A stretch of 64,000 nt of DNA from Maricaulis sp. (GTDB taxonomy: Bacteria; Pseudomonadota; Alphaproteobacteria; Caulobacterales; Maricaulaceae), in the NCBI GenBank assembly GCA_017643585.1, contig JAEPND010000002.1:124001-188000 (forward strand), read 5' to 3'. The translations under genes and the position numbers were made by a program. The stretch's first letter is position 1. Each line of letters starts with the position of its first letter. Below, in pieces: positions 8,293 through 17,016 of this stretch. Below the pieces are notes generated by a model that was given only the letters and a program-made list of their open reading frames with translations, did not search any database and had not been told where the DNA came from.

Positions 8293-10482
8293 TTATTCGC
8301 TATCGCTTTCGATCAGGCCGCGGCCCTCGAGCAGTGGTTCAATCGTCGGCTCCTGGCCGCGGAAGGAGACATAGAGGTCCAGGGCCGGGCGAATGCCGCC
8401 GGCACCGTAGACATTGTCCCGCAGGCGCTGGGCATAGGTTTCATCGTACAGGCCGTTTTCCCGGAAGGGGATAAAGCCGTCCGCATCCAGCAGGTTCGAC
8501 CAGATATAGGCATAATATCCGGCGGAATAGCCGCCCGCGAAAATGTGCGAGAAATAGGTCGAGCGATAGCGCGGCGCGATCTCTTCCATCATGCCGATAT
8601 CGTCAAGGACACGAGTTTCGAACTCCAGCGCGTCCTCCGGGATCTCATCCGGGCCAAGCGAGTGCCAGGCCAGGTCCAGCAGAGAGGCTGCCATGTATTC
8701 CGTGGTCGCAAAACCCTGATTGAAATTCGCGGCAGCCTGCAGACGTTCCATCAGCTCGTCCGGGATCGTTTCACCGGTTTCGGCATGGGTGAAGAATTCG
8801 CGCATTACTTCCGGAGCAGCCGCCCAGTGTTCATAGATCTGCGCCGGGAATTCGGTGTAGTCGCGCGGCCCCGTCACGCCAGCGATGCGTGGATAGCGCT
8901 GCTGGGAGAGCAGGCCGTGCAGGGCGTGGCCGAACTCGTGGAACAGGGTCGAAACTTCGTTGAAGCTCATCAGGGCCGGATCACCTTCCGCCGGCGGCGA
9001 CAGGTTGAGGTAATTGCCAACGATCGGTCGCTGGTTTTCACCATCGATATTCTGCTGGCCGCGGAAACTGTTCATCCACGCACCGCCGCGCTTGGTCGGG
9101 CGGGCAAAGAAGTCACCATAGAAGACACCGACATGGGTGCCGTCAGCTTCGCGAACTTCCCAGACTTCCACGCCATCGATGAAGACCTGCGCGTCCTCAA
9201 CCGGATGGAAGGTCAGTCCCCACAGACGATTGGCGACTTCAAACGCCGCATTGCGCACGTTTTCCAGAACAAAGTACTGGCGAACCTCTTCCTCGTTCAG
9301 GGAGTAACGCGCCTGGCGGACTTTCTCGGAATAATACCACCAGTCCCAGGCCGCGAGCTGGAACTCACCGCCTTCGGCATCGATCATCGCTTGCATGTCG
9401 TCGCGTTCTTCGCGCGCACGCGCCAGCGCCGGCTCCCAGATCTGGTTGAGGAAATCGCTCAGATTTTCCGGGTTCTGCGCCATGCGCGTTTCCAGCTGGT
9501 AGGACGCGTGATTGGCAAAGCCCAGCAGCTGCGCGCGTTCCGCACGCAGGCGCGAGATCTCGATGGCCTCGTCCTGGTTGTCGCTGTCGCCGCCGGCAAA
9601 GCCGCGCATGACATAGCCATTATAGATGTCTTCACGCAGTTCCCGGTTCTCAGCGAAGGTCAGGAAAGGCGTGATTGAAGAGCGAGAGGTCGTGAAGACC
9701 CAGGAATTCTCATAGCCACGGCGTTCGGCTTCGCGGGCTCCGGCCGCGCGGATACCGTCCGGCAGGCCGGCCAGATCGGCTTCGTCCGTGATGACCAGCT
9801 CATAGGCGTTGTTTTCCGCCAGCAGGTTCTGGCCATAAGCGACGGTCAGGCCGGAAATCTGGGTGTTGAGTTCGGCGAGGCGCGTCTTGTCTTCGTCGTT
9901 CAGCAAGGCACCGGCACGAACGAAGTCACGGTGATAAAGCTCCAGCACGCGCAGCTGATCCGCGTCGAGGCCGAGGCTGTCGCGGGTTTCATAGAGCGTG
10001 TTGATGCGTTCCCACAGGCGACTGTCGAGGGAGATTTCATTGCCGAGGGCCGAGAATTGCGGAGAGTATTCGCGCGAGAGCGACTGGATCGTCTCATTGG
10101 TGTGCGCGCTCGCCAGAGCATAGAAAACAGACTGGACACGGCTCAGCGAGGAGCCCAGGCGTTCCATCGCGATGATGGTGTTTTCATAAGTCGGCGCGTC
10201 GGTGTTCTCGACAATCGCCGCGAACTCGGCCCGCGACTCTGCAATGCCGGCATCGAAAGCGGGCGCGTAGTGCTCGTTTGCAATGCTGTCGAAGGGCGGC
10301 GTCCCGAATGGGGTGTTCCATTCCGCATCCAGGAACGGGTTTGCAGCGACGGTGGCGTCCGCGGCGACATCACCTGCAGACGCTTGATCGGCTGCTGTGT
10401 TGCTGTCCGTGCCGGAATCCACCTGGCCGCAAGCGGTCAGAAGCGCCAAGCTGGCGACGCTAGCCATGAATACTGGTTTCAA
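8293..10482 (-). CDS. M3 family zinc oligopeptidase lipoprotein (Dcp/peptidyl-dipeptidase type)
   Basis: A 729-residue exported metallopeptidase. The N-terminus is a lipoprotein signal with lipobox LTAC (Cys18), followed by a Ser/Asp/Ala-rich linker of about 30 residues. The catalytic domain has the M3 zinc motif FHEFGHALH at about residue 510, and the C-terminal ETRVLDDIGMMEEIAPRYRSTYFSHIF...YSAGYYAYIWS block typical of Dcp/oligopeptidase A. It presumably degrades small peptides in the periplasm, anchored to a membrane. Transcribed alone; a TATAAT-like -10 is visible about 100 bases upstream. Confidence 0.92.
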   Translation of the reverse strand: MKPVFMASVASLALLTACGQVDSGTDSNTAADQASAGDVAADATVAANPFLDAEWNTPFGTPPFDSIANEHYAPAFDAGIAESRAEFAAIVENTDAPTYENTIIAMERLGSSLSRVQSVFYALASAHTNETIQSLSREYSPQFSALGNEISLDSRLWERINTLYETRDSLGLDADQLRVLELYHRDFVRAGALLNDEDKTRLAELNTQISGLTVAYGQNLLAENNAYELVITDEADLAGLPDGIRAAGAREAERRGYENSWVFTTSRSSITPFLTFAENRELREDIYNGYVMRGFAGGDSDNQDEAIEISRLRAERAQLLGFANHASYQLETRMAQNPENLSDFLNQIWEPALARAREERDDMQAMIDAEGGEFQLAAWDWWYYSEKVRQARYSLNEEEVRQYFVLENVRNAAFEVANRLWGLTFHPVEDAQVFIDGVEVWEVREADGTHVGVFYGDFFARPTKRGGAWMNSFRGQQNIDGENQRPIVGNYLNLSPPAEGDPALMSFNEVSTLFHEFGHALHGLLSQQRYPRIAGVTGPRDYTEFPAQIYEHWAAAPEVMREFFTHAETGETIPDELMERLQAAANFNQGFATTEYMAASLLDLAWHSLGPDEIPEDALEFETRVLDDIGMMEEIAPRYRSTYFSHIFAGGYSAGYYAYIWSNLLDADGFIPFRENGLYDETYAQRLRDNVYGAGGIRPALDLYVSFRGQEPTIEPLLEGRGLIESDSE

Positions 10483-10558
10483 TTTTTCACCCCAATAGAC
10501 AAACGAACGGCCCGGCCATTGACGATTTCGACAATGTCCGGGTTCCGATCGGAGAAAT

Positions 10559-10588
10559 GATAGCGGATGCTATCGTTACATTATAACG
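10559..10588 (-). promoter_or_regulatory. Promoter candidate with stacked inverted repeats upstream of the M3 peptidase
   Basis: On the minus strand TATAAT (complement of 10580-10585) gives a consensus -10; the -35 is weak. Two adjoining inverted repeats overlap it: GATAGC-GGAT-GCTATC (10559-10574) and CGTTA-CATTA-TAACG (10574-10588). Their position at the presumed transcription start suggests an operator, but no regulator is identifiable. Confidence 0.3.
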
Positions 10589-10718
10589 CATGCAATGCGC
10601 CCAGAGATCTGTGACACATTCTTAATGCAGCGGAGACTCTTCCGCCAATTGGAGCGGTTTTGTAGCGTTCGCGTCAAGTCCGCCTAACGGCTGGGATGAT
10701 GGTGGCTTTCCGCATCGC

Positions 10719-11129
10719 CTAATGCCCGAGCAACTGGCCCTCGGCGAGCACATGCAGCAAGGAGCGCGCGCTCATGCGTTCCGGCATGAGTTTGTCATGC
10801 GCGGAATACTTGGTGATCAGCTCGCGGTTTTCCTGAGTGTCCGCGAAATACGCCATGCGCCATTTGTGGAACAGGCGGCTGTCCACATTATCGCAGGATA
10901 CCAGTTCGATATCGGCATGACGGGGATCCGCAGCGATGCGGTGATAGGTTTCGCTGACCGCATGGCGTCCACCCTCCAGGGCCTGGACGAAATAATCTCC
11001 ATCGAACCAGAGCGCGCCGGTGATGTTGTGCTTGCCGTTGTATTTGCGAGCACTCTCCAGGATCTGCTCGATATCCTGATCGACGCCGGTTTTCGCGCGA
11101 GAGAAGTAGATCAGGCGGGTGAGATACAT
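10719..11129 (-). CDS. BLUF-domain blue-light sensor protein
   Basis: The ATG at 11129 is preceded by GGAGG at a 6-base spacing, so this start (136 residues) is preferred over the ATG at 11150. The BLUF fold fills the N-terminal 95 residues: LIYFSRA with the key Tyr8, Asn31, the FVQALEG segment with the flavin-contacting Gln49, and KWRM with Trp90 and Met92, all at the expected spacing. BLUF proteins bind FAD and signal blue light through the Tyr-Gln hydrogen-bond switch. There is no output domain beyond a short C-terminal extension, so it must act through a partner protein. Neighbouring genes do not show which one. Confidence 0.93.
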   Translation of the reverse strand: MYLTRLIYFSRAKTGVDQDIEQILESARKYNGKHNITGALWFDGDYFVQALEGGRHAVSETYHRIAADPRHADIELVSCDNVDSRLFHKWRMAYFADTQENRELITKYSAHDKLMPERMSARSLLHVLAEGQLLGH

Positions 11130-11203
11130 GAGCGACCTCCATTCAGTCATTTCATGCTTCCCGATGCAGGCGATTCTAACAAGTAAAATTCGCCTTTCGC
11201 GTG

Positions 11204-12325
11204 TCAGATATCATCGATAATCGTCAACATGGCATCCAGATTGGCCGCGCCGAGTTTGCGACATCGCTCGGGTGACCAGCCATAAAACTCGTCCGGCAGA
11301 TCAGCATTGTCCTTGAACGGCATTTCCAGGGTCATCGCCAGACATCCAAACGTATTGGCCATGTAATTGGTGCAGATGGACAGGTCTGCGGTGCCGGGGG
11401 CATCGACATCATAACCGTGCAAAGTCTGGAAATCCGGTGAGATCGCCTCGAGGGCCACCTTGTAGGCATCCAGCTTGTGCTGGTCTTCCGGGGTGAAGTT
11501 CGGCGCGCCTTCCCCGCCCGCAATGAAATTATAGGGCAGGCCTTCATCGCCATGCACATCAAGATGAAGATCGACGCCTGTCGCTCGTATCCGCTCGAGA
11601 ATGTGGAATACTTCAGGGGAGTTTTCCGGCGAGGCCTTGTCCCATTCCCGGTTCAGGTTGATGCCCTTGGCATTGGTGCGCAGATGACCGCGGCGAGAGC
11701 CGTCCGGGTTCATATTGGGCACGATATGGAAGCGCGCGAGCGTCAGCAGCTTGCGGGCAACAGGGTCATCCTCGTCGAGCAAGCGGGCGAGAAAGCCCTC
11801 GACCCACCACTCCGCCATGGTCTCGCCAGGGTGCTGACGGGCGGTAATCCAGATGGTCTTTTCACCGCTTCCAACCGACAGACAGTCCAGGCTTTGTCCG
11901 TCCAGCGTATGACCGAGAACCTCCAGATCCACACCTTCATGGATCTGTGCCCAGGCGATCAGGTCCTGGTGCTGTTCCATGGAATAGGGAGCGAAATAGG
12001 CAAACCAGATGGTATCGCACTCGACGTCATGCTGCAGGGTCAAAACGCCGTCCGTGTAGCTTGTGTCGATGCGGAACCAGGTCTCCCGATCATAGGAAGC
12101 GCAGGCACGATAATCTTTCCAGCCATCCAGATAGGCCGCGCCGCCAGCATTGTTGATCTGCATGCACAGGGCCTGGCCACGTGCGCCGCTGACCCGGAAA
12201 TGGAACCATTGATAGAAATCGGACAGGTGGTCCTTGCAAATCTCAAGTTCGATCTTGCCCGGATCTTCAGCGGCGATAACTTTGATATTGCCGCTGTCGA
12301 AGGCGGCGTTGATGTGGATGGTCAT
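11204..12325 (-). CDS. M14 family zinc carboxypeptidase (cytosolic carboxypeptidase-like)
   Basis: From the ATG at 12325, which has AGGAG upstream, it encodes 373 residues without a signal peptide. An N-terminal beta-sandwich domain (about 1-120) precedes the catalytic domain. Zinc ligands appear in QHPGE near 163 and LHLDVHGDE near 255; NMNPDGSRRG and GINLNREW are the substrate-binding segments, and TLEMPFKDN holds the catalytic Glu. This architecture matches the AGBL/CCP-like M14D branch found in bacteria. Substrates in bacteria are largely unknown, and the cytoplasmic location argues against peptidoglycan. Confidence 0.9.
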   Translation of the reverse strand: MTIHINAAFDSGNIKVIAAEDPGKIELEICKDHLSDFYQWFHFRVSGARGQALCMQINNAGGAAYLDGWKDYRACASYDRETWFRIDTSYTDGVLTLQHDVECDTIWFAYFAPYSMEQHQDLIAWAQIHEGVDLEVLGHTLDGQSLDCLSVGSGEKTIWITARQHPGETMAEWWVEGFLARLLDEDDPVARKLLTLARFHIVPNMNPDGSRRGHLRTNAKGINLNREWDKASPENSPEVFHILERIRATGVDLHLDVHGDEGLPYNFIAGGEGAPNFTPEDQHKLDAYKVALEAISPDFQTLHGYDVDAPGTADLSICTNYMANTFGCLAMTLEMPFKDNADLPDEFYGWSPERCRKLGAANLDAMLTIIDDI

Positions 12326-12469
12326 GGCGCTCTCCTGTTGCGCCCTTCCTGAAACAGTTCGACAACATTGCCAAGCGAGGGCGATCACGTCCTGCGCCGG
12401 GGAATGTGAGGAGACCGGAGCGCGCGGGGCAATTAGGAAGCGGGCTCTGGTTTAGCTGAAGGGGCTATT

Positions 12470-12958
12470 ATGAAAATCACGGCGATTATCCGCGCAGGTC
12501 TGAGCGTGTTTGTTTCGATCATATTTCTGGACTCGTTGCGCTATAAATTCACAGACGCGCCGGAAACGCAGGAAATCTTCGGCCGGCTGGATGCCTGGGC
12601 CGGATCTATCGGAGCGCCCGGTCTGTTCGGACATTTCGGCATGTTCAGCCAATATGTCATCGGCGGGGCCGAGCTCGTCGCATCCGCCTGTGTCCTGCTG
12701 GGATTGGTGCCGGCATTGCGGCGTTTCCAGGCGCTCGGGGCACTGCTGGGCATTTCGATCATGACCGGTGCGATCAGCTTCCATCTCTTCACACCGCTTG
12801 GCATTGATCCCAACAATGATGGCGGCGGATTGTTCATGGCGGCAATCGGCGTCTGGTTCTGTTGCCTGACCCTCGTGATCTGGAACCGTCGCGAAGTCGG
12901 CGGCCTACTGGGCGATCTGATCGGAGTCCTGTTCCGCGATGACCGCTATCGCGGTTGA
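12470..12958 (+). CDS. DoxX-like small integral membrane protein
   Basis: A 162-residue protein with four hydrophobic segments. GHFGMFSQYVIGGAELVAS and the later SFHLFTPLGID are reminiscent of DoxX/DUF417-like membrane proteins. The family has no agreed biochemical role, although some members are linked to redox or sulfur chemistry. Its stop overlaps a possible TTG start of the following hydrolase gene, so the two are likely one transcript. Confidence 0.65.
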   Translation: MKITAIIRAGLSVFVSIIFLDSLRYKFTDAPETQEIFGRLDAWAGSIGAPGLFGHFGMFSQYVIGGAELVASACVLLGLVPALRRFQALGALLGISIMTGAISFHLFTPLGIDPNNDGGGLFMAAIGVWFCCLTLVIWNRREVGGLLGDLIGVLFRDDRYRG

Positions 12959-12963
12959 AGCCC

Positions 12964-13827
12964 ATGCAGCGCAAAAGTGTCAGTGTTGACGGAGGCGAGC
13001 TGAGCTATCTTTTCTCGCCCCGCCCCGGTGCCCCCCGACTGATCCTCGGGCATGCCAATGGATTCAATGCTGGGACCTACCGGCAACTCCTGGACCGTCT
13101 GGCACCGCATTTTGAAATCCTGGCACCGGATCTGCGCGGACACGGCCTGTCGCAATTGCCGGCGAAGCCCGCGGCCTTGCAGGATTGGCACGTCTTTGCC
13201 CGCGACCTGGCCCGGCTGGGCGAAGGCGAGGCCCCCAGGCCCACAGTGTTTCTCGGGCATTCCATGGGCTCAGTCTGTGGCCTGCTGGCGGCAGCCTGGC
13301 ACGGATTGAGGGTCGACGGCTTTGCCCTGATCGAACCGGTTTTCATGCCGTCCTGGTTTTACGCGGTACCCCACATCCCGGGTGGCCGCTGGGCCTATCA
13401 GTTCAATCCGATGTCGAGCGCCGCGCGCAGCCGACGTTCGGTCTGGGACACGCGTGAGGATGTGCTGGACAGCTATCGCGACAAGAAGCTTTTCGCGCAT
13501 TGGCAATCCGGTGTGCTGGAAGACTATCTTGCGACCGGGCTTGTGGATGATGGCGAACAGTTTCGGCTGGCCTGTAGCCCGCAATGGGAGGCTGCGATCT
13601 TCGCCTCGCACGGCCACAACCCCTGGACAGCCCTGCGCCAGATCGAGGCGCCTGTGCGTATACTGCGTTCATCCCGCAAGGGTTCGACGGTCTATCCGGT
13701 CTGGCGGCTCAAACGCCTGGGGCTACCCATGGATATAACGAACGCCGGTCATCTGGCCCCGATGGAAGATCCGGCCGGATGTGCCGACTGGGTCATGGAT
13801 CAGGCGGCCAGTTTCCTGCGCGATTGA
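12964..13827 (+). CDS. Alpha/beta hydrolase
   Basis: A 287-residue protein from the ATG at 12964; a TTG three codons earlier is possible. It is a canonical alpha/beta hydrolase: the oxyanion region GHANGFNAGTY (29-39), PDLRGHG, nucleophile elbow GHSMGS with Ser100, and a late NAGHLAPME carrying the catalytic His. No signal peptide, so cytoplasmic. Substrate unknown; the lid region is Trp/Tyr/Phe-rich and suggests a hydrophobic ester. Its 3' end overlaps the convergent msrQ gene by 28 bases. Confidence 0.85.
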   Translation: MQRKSVSVDGGELSYLFSPRPGAPRLILGHANGFNAGTYRQLLDRLAPHFEILAPDLRGHGLSQLPAKPAALQDWHVFARDLARLGEGEAPRPTVFLGHSMGSVCGLLAAAWHGLRVDGFALIEPVFMPSWFYAVPHIPGGRWAYQFNPMSSAARSRRSVWDTREDVLDSYRDKKLFAHWQSGVLEDYLATGLVDDGEQFRLACSPQWEAAIFASHGHNPWTALRQIEAPVRILRSSRKGSTVYPVWRLKRLGLPMDITNAGHLAPMEDPAGCADWVMDQAASFLRD

Positions 13828-14480
13828 TGCTGGCGCAGCGCGCGCCAGGCGCGATAGGTCAGCAACACGGCCAGAATACCACCATGCAGCCAGGGGCCGA
13901 GCTGATGTCCCTTGACCATGAAACCATAGTGGAAGACGGCCAGCACAGCGATCGGATAGACCGATAAATGCAGGCGTTGCCACAGCGTCGCGCCGAGCTG
14001 GCGAATGGAAAAATTGAAAGAGGTGAGGGCGAGGGGAATTAGTCCAAGAATGGCGATCATTCCCAGCGTGATATAGATGCGCTCGACCACGTCATCCCAA
14101 AGTCCCGCGAACATGCCGGTCACACTGCCCTGGGCCGCGACCAACAGGTCAAGCCCCATATAGGCAAGCAGGTGCAACAGCGCGTACCAGAAAGCTGCAA
14201 GGCCAACGCGGCGCCGGATTTTCATGATCGGCGACCACCGCGTCAGATCGCGAAACGGGCTGATTGCCAGCGACAGGATGAGTATGCGCAAGGCAGTGTC
14301 GCCGAGAAACCTGTGCGTGGTTTCAATCGGATTGAAGCCCAGCGCGTGACTGCCGCCGCTTAGCAGGCCCCACCATTGCCAGGCCAGCCACAGGCCGGGC
14401 AGGGCGAGAAGCCAGAAAGCAAGCGGTTTCAGCCCGTGTCTGGCGAACTGCCGCAGCATGTCTACCTGTGATCTCATCAA
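13800..14480 (-). CDS. msrQ: Haem-binding membrane subunit of the periplasmic methionine sulfoxide reductase
   Basis: A 226-residue protein of the YedZ/ferric reductase-like family with about six membrane helices. It carries intramembrane haem-ligand candidates HLLAYMG and the later WQRLHLSVYPIAVLAVFHYGF. It passes electrons from the quinone pool or flavin to MsrP in the periplasm. The start overlaps the msrP stop by ATGA, the usual msrP-msrQ arrangement. Its 3' end runs 28 bases into the oppositely oriented hydrolase gene. Confidence 0.93.
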   Translation of the reverse strand: MMRSQVDMLRQFARHGLKPLAFWLLALPGLWLAWQWWGLLSGGSHALGFNPIETTHRFLGDTALRILILSLAISPFRDLTRWSPIMKIRRRVGLAAFWYALLHLLAYMGLDLLVAAQGSVTGMFAGLWDDVVERIYITLGMIAILGLIPLALTSFNFSIRQLGATLWQRLHLSVYPIAVLAVFHYGFMVKGHQLGPWLHGGILAVLLTYRAWRALRQHQSRRKLAA

Positions 14481-15442
14481 TGGTTCTCGATCAGGTCCAT
14501 GCCGTCATACAGCGCTGCAACCTGGTCTTCATAGCCGTTGAACATGTCCGTCTGGCGTCGTTCCAGCAGGCCGCCGCCGATCACACGCTCGGTTTCCTGG
14601 CTCCAGCGCGGGTGCGCCCGGTTCGGATTGACGTTTGAATAGAAGCCGTACTCGTTGGGTGCCGACAGGTTCCAGGACGTGTCCGGTTGTTCCGCCGTGA
14701 AACGGATCTTGCTGATCGACTTGATGGATTTGTAGCCATATTTCCACGGCACCACGAGCCGGATCGGCGCTCCATTCTGGTTGGGCAGGACCTCGCCATA
14801 CAAGCCGACGGCCAGGAAGGCGAGATCATTGCGGGCCTCGTCCAGTCGCAAGCCTTCCACATAGGGCCAGTCCAAAACGGGAAAGCGCACACCACGCATC
14901 TCGGAGCGATTGAGATAAGTCTCGAACTGAACATAGCGGGCGTCACCGGAGGGCGCCAGGCGGTCGATGATCGGGCCGAGGGGTACACCAATCCAAGGAA
15001 TGACCATGGACCAGGCCTCGACACAGCGCAGGCGGTAAATGCGTTCCTCCAGCGCGTCGAAATCAACCAGTTCCTCAAGCGCGTAGTTGCGCGGAATGTC
15101 CGTGAGGCCGGAGACTTCGATCGACCACGGGGACGTTGTCATCGCCGACGCGTACCGGGCCGGGTCGCCCTTGCCGAGGCCGAATTCATAGAAATTGTTA
15201 TAGCCCGTCACCGCCTCATACGGGGTCAGGTCATCTGCCACGGCATATCCCGTGGAGCGGGCGGACAATTGTCCATCGGTCGGGGCCTGGCGCGCCAAAG
15301 CTTCGCCCTGGCCGCATCCGGCCAGGCTGGTGACCCCTGCGACAGCCATGCCCTGCATGATCTGACGGCGATTCAGGAATGCCCGCTTGGGCGTGACCAA
15401 TTCGTTTGAAAGCTGCCAGTCGGCATTTTTGCGGCGGATCAT
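14477..15442 (-). CDS. msrP: Molybdopterin-dependent methionine sulfoxide reductase, catalytic subunit
   Basis: The ATG at 15442 has GGAGA upstream and gives 321 residues; the open frame extends to 15505. A twin-arginine signal (NRRQIM, Arg25-Arg26, then a hydrophobic stretch ending SLAGCG) directs folded export. The sulfite-oxidase-type fold shows RLRCVEAWSM, whose Cys (about residue 137) ligates molybdenum, and PWKYGYKSIKSI typical of YedY/MsrP. It repairs oxidised methionines in periplasmic proteins together with MsrQ. The Gly-Cys at the end of the signal could also serve as a lipobox, but it is not canonical. Confidence 0.93.
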   Translation of the reverse strand: MIRRKNADWQLSNELVTPKRAFLNRRQIMQGMAVAGVTSLAGCGQGEALARQAPTDGQLSARSTGYAVADDLTPYEAVTGYNNFYEFGLGKGDPARYASAMTTSPWSIEVSGLTDIPRNYALEELVDFDALEERIYRLRCVEAWSMVIPWIGVPLGPIIDRLAPSGDARYVQFETYLNRSEMRGVRFPVLDWPYVEGLRLDEARNDLAFLAVGLYGEVLPNQNGAPIRLVVPWKYGYKSIKSISKIRFTAEQPDTSWNLSAPNEYGFYSNVNPNRAHPRWSQETERVIGGGLLERRQTDMFNGYEDQVAALYDGMDLIENH

Positions 15443-15561
15443 CTCGTCTCCGTTCGAAACTCCTGAACACAGACATAGGCGAACGGTTCGATTTGTCTTC
15501 CCCAACCAACGCGCTCGTGATCGATCGAGGGGGATTGTGAGCTTTTGTGAGGACCATCAGA

Positions 15562-15580
15562 AGGTTTTGATTTAAAACCT
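15562..15580. promoter_or_regulatory. Inverted repeat between msrP and the divergent STAS-like gene
   Basis: AGGTTTTGATTTAAAACCT has perfect 7-base arms around a 5-base centre. It lies 120 bases upstream of msrP and about 50 upstream of the 15628 gene, so it could be an operator for either one. No regulator is visible. Confidence 0.3.
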
Positions 15581-15627
15581 GACCTGGGCCGGCGTCGCTG
15601 ACGCGAAGGTCCGCACCCAACACAGCC

Positions 15628-16026
15628 GTGAGTACACCGCACATGCAGGACAACAGATTTGGCTTTCGCATCGACCAGGATGCCGAACACGGTCTCGTCA
15701 CGCAGGAAATCTGGGGCGTGACGACGCCGGAAGGGCTTGCCGATTCCGCGCAGGCGCTGGGCGAAGTGTGCGAGCAAAACCGCTGGCCACGCATTCTCAT
15801 GCTTGTCTCGCGCAGCGATGCGCGGTTTTCCCCGGCACAGTTCATCGCCATGTTCGAGGGTTTCGTGACGGCGTTTCCCTATGTCCGGCGGATCGCCTAC
15901 ACCCTCGACCTCGAAGCCCATGATACCGAACAGATGTTGTTGGATACGCTCGCCTGGCGGCACCAGATCAAAGTCGGTTTTTTCGATGATGTCGCGCAGG
16001 CGCGTCGCTGGGTGACCGCGAGCTGA
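15628..16026 (+). CDS. STAS/SpoIIAA-like protein of unknown function
   Basis: A 132-residue soluble protein with a GTG start at 15628; an ATG at 15643 is an alternative. The alternating beta-alpha pattern (HGLVTQEIWGVTTPEGL, PRILMLVSRSDARF, VRRIAYTLD, IKVGFFDDVAQARRWV) resembles the SpoIIAA/STAS-like family that ends in a helix with a WV motif. I infer the fold from this pattern only. Function unknown; it stands alone between msrP and the broken outer membrane protein gene. Confidence 0.55.
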   Translation: MSTPHMQDNRFGFRIDQDAEHGLVTQEIWGVTTPEGLADSAQALGEVCEQNRWPRILMLVSRSDARFSPAQFIAMFEGFVTAFPYVRRIAYTLDLEAHDTEQMLLDTLAWRHQIKVGFFDDVAQARRWVTAS

Positions 16027-16083
16027 TCCTGCTGGTCAGCGACAGAATCATGGCTTGATAGGCGCAGAAAGTGGAGGTGCTCA

Positions 16084-16804
16084 TGCGTTTTCTCACGGCT
16101 CTTGTCCTTCAGGCAGCTGCACCACACTGGCCCCGGTCCAGGAGTTTTGGCATTCCGAAAACGTGCAGCTGCTGCGCGGGGAGGCGTTCGAGATCGGTAG
16201 CGAGGAGCGCAACATTGTCACGCTGGAACATACCAGTCGCTGGTCGACGGGCGATGTGTTCGTGTTCTCCGACTTTACCTTTGCCGATGACGGGTCGATT
16301 GCGGCCTATGGCGAAATCACGCCGCGCCTGTCGCTGGGCCATCTGTTCGATCTCGATTTCGGAGCGGGATTGATCCGCGACGTCTATCTCACCGTGAACT
16401 ATGAGCGCGGTAAGCAGGGGCTGGAGCGATATCTAGGCGGGGTCTCGGCGGATCTGAACCTGCCGGGGTTTACCTTTTTCAAGGTGATGGCGCTGCACCG
16501 GGACGATCCGCAACGCCACGGGACGACCGAGCAATTGACGCTGGCCTGGAACCGGCCGGCTCAGCTGGGTGACGTTTAGGTCCTGTTCGAAGGCTTTTCC
16601 GATATTGCCGGGGCCGAGGGCAATGGCGTCGCCAACACCCTTGTTGTTCCACGCGCGCTGGTAAACCTCGGCTCTCTGACAGGCCCGCCGGGCAATCTCT
16701 GGGCCGGCATAGAGTGGCAATACTGGGACAATAACTTCGGCGTCGACGGTGTCACGGAAAACGTCGTTCAGCTGCAGCTCAAATGGGTGCTGGACTGGGG
16801 ATAG
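16084..16804 (+). pseudogene. Tsx/DUF5020-like outer membrane protein, disrupted by frameshift and in-frame stop
   Basis: The signal-peptide start MRFLTALVLQAAA (from 16084) is in a different frame from the mature part, which begins around VQEFWHSENVQLLRG; a one-base shift between about 16120 and 16140 separates them. The mature frame then runs to a TAG at 16577-16579 and continues without further stops through LFEGFSDIAGAEG and [15 protein letters not shown] to a final stop at 16802-16804. Joined, the pieces give a full-length beta-barrel of about 240 residues resembling nucleoside-channel (Tsx-like, DUF5020) porins. The final stop abuts the 3' end of the convergent tRNA-Ser. Two separate lesions favour a real pseudogene over a single sequencing error. 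Confidence 0.75.
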
Positions 16805-16892
16805 TGGCGGAGGGGGAGGGATTCGAACCCCCGGAACCTCTCGGCTCAACGGTTTTCAAGACCGCCGCAATCGACCACTCTGCCACCCCTCC
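16805..16892 (-). tRNA. tRNA-Ser (anticodon UGA)
   Basis: An 88-base class II tRNA read on the minus strand. Acceptor GGAGGGG pairs with CCCCTCC and is followed by an encoded CCA; the anticodon loop is CTTGAAA with anticodon TGA; a long variable arm typical of tRNA-Ser precedes the TTCGAAT T-loop. Decodes UCA and wobble UCN codons. Confidence 0.97.
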
Positions 16893-17016
16893 GATGGCCC
16901 CAATTACCCAGCTTTCGGGGTGATTGGCAACTATCTTCCTGCAGCTTACGGAGCTTTCACCTTTTCGCCGATATTCTTGTTCCAGTCTGAACCCTTGTAG
17001 TGACAGGTGGGATTCC

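Noticed and set aside
7677-8474. Arg-rich 265-codon frame inside the second HupE-like gene
   Set aside because: Same strand, different frame; it reads through the terminator and its composition is typical of a GC-rich off-frame.
8239-9678. 479-codon plus-strand frame opposite the M3 peptidase
   Set aside because: It starts inside the terminator hairpin and is the mirror of a well-supported M3 enzyme.
16805-16892. tRNA-Ser as an integration site for a genomic island
   Set aside because: No integrase gene and no repeated 3' tRNA fragment were seen on either side.
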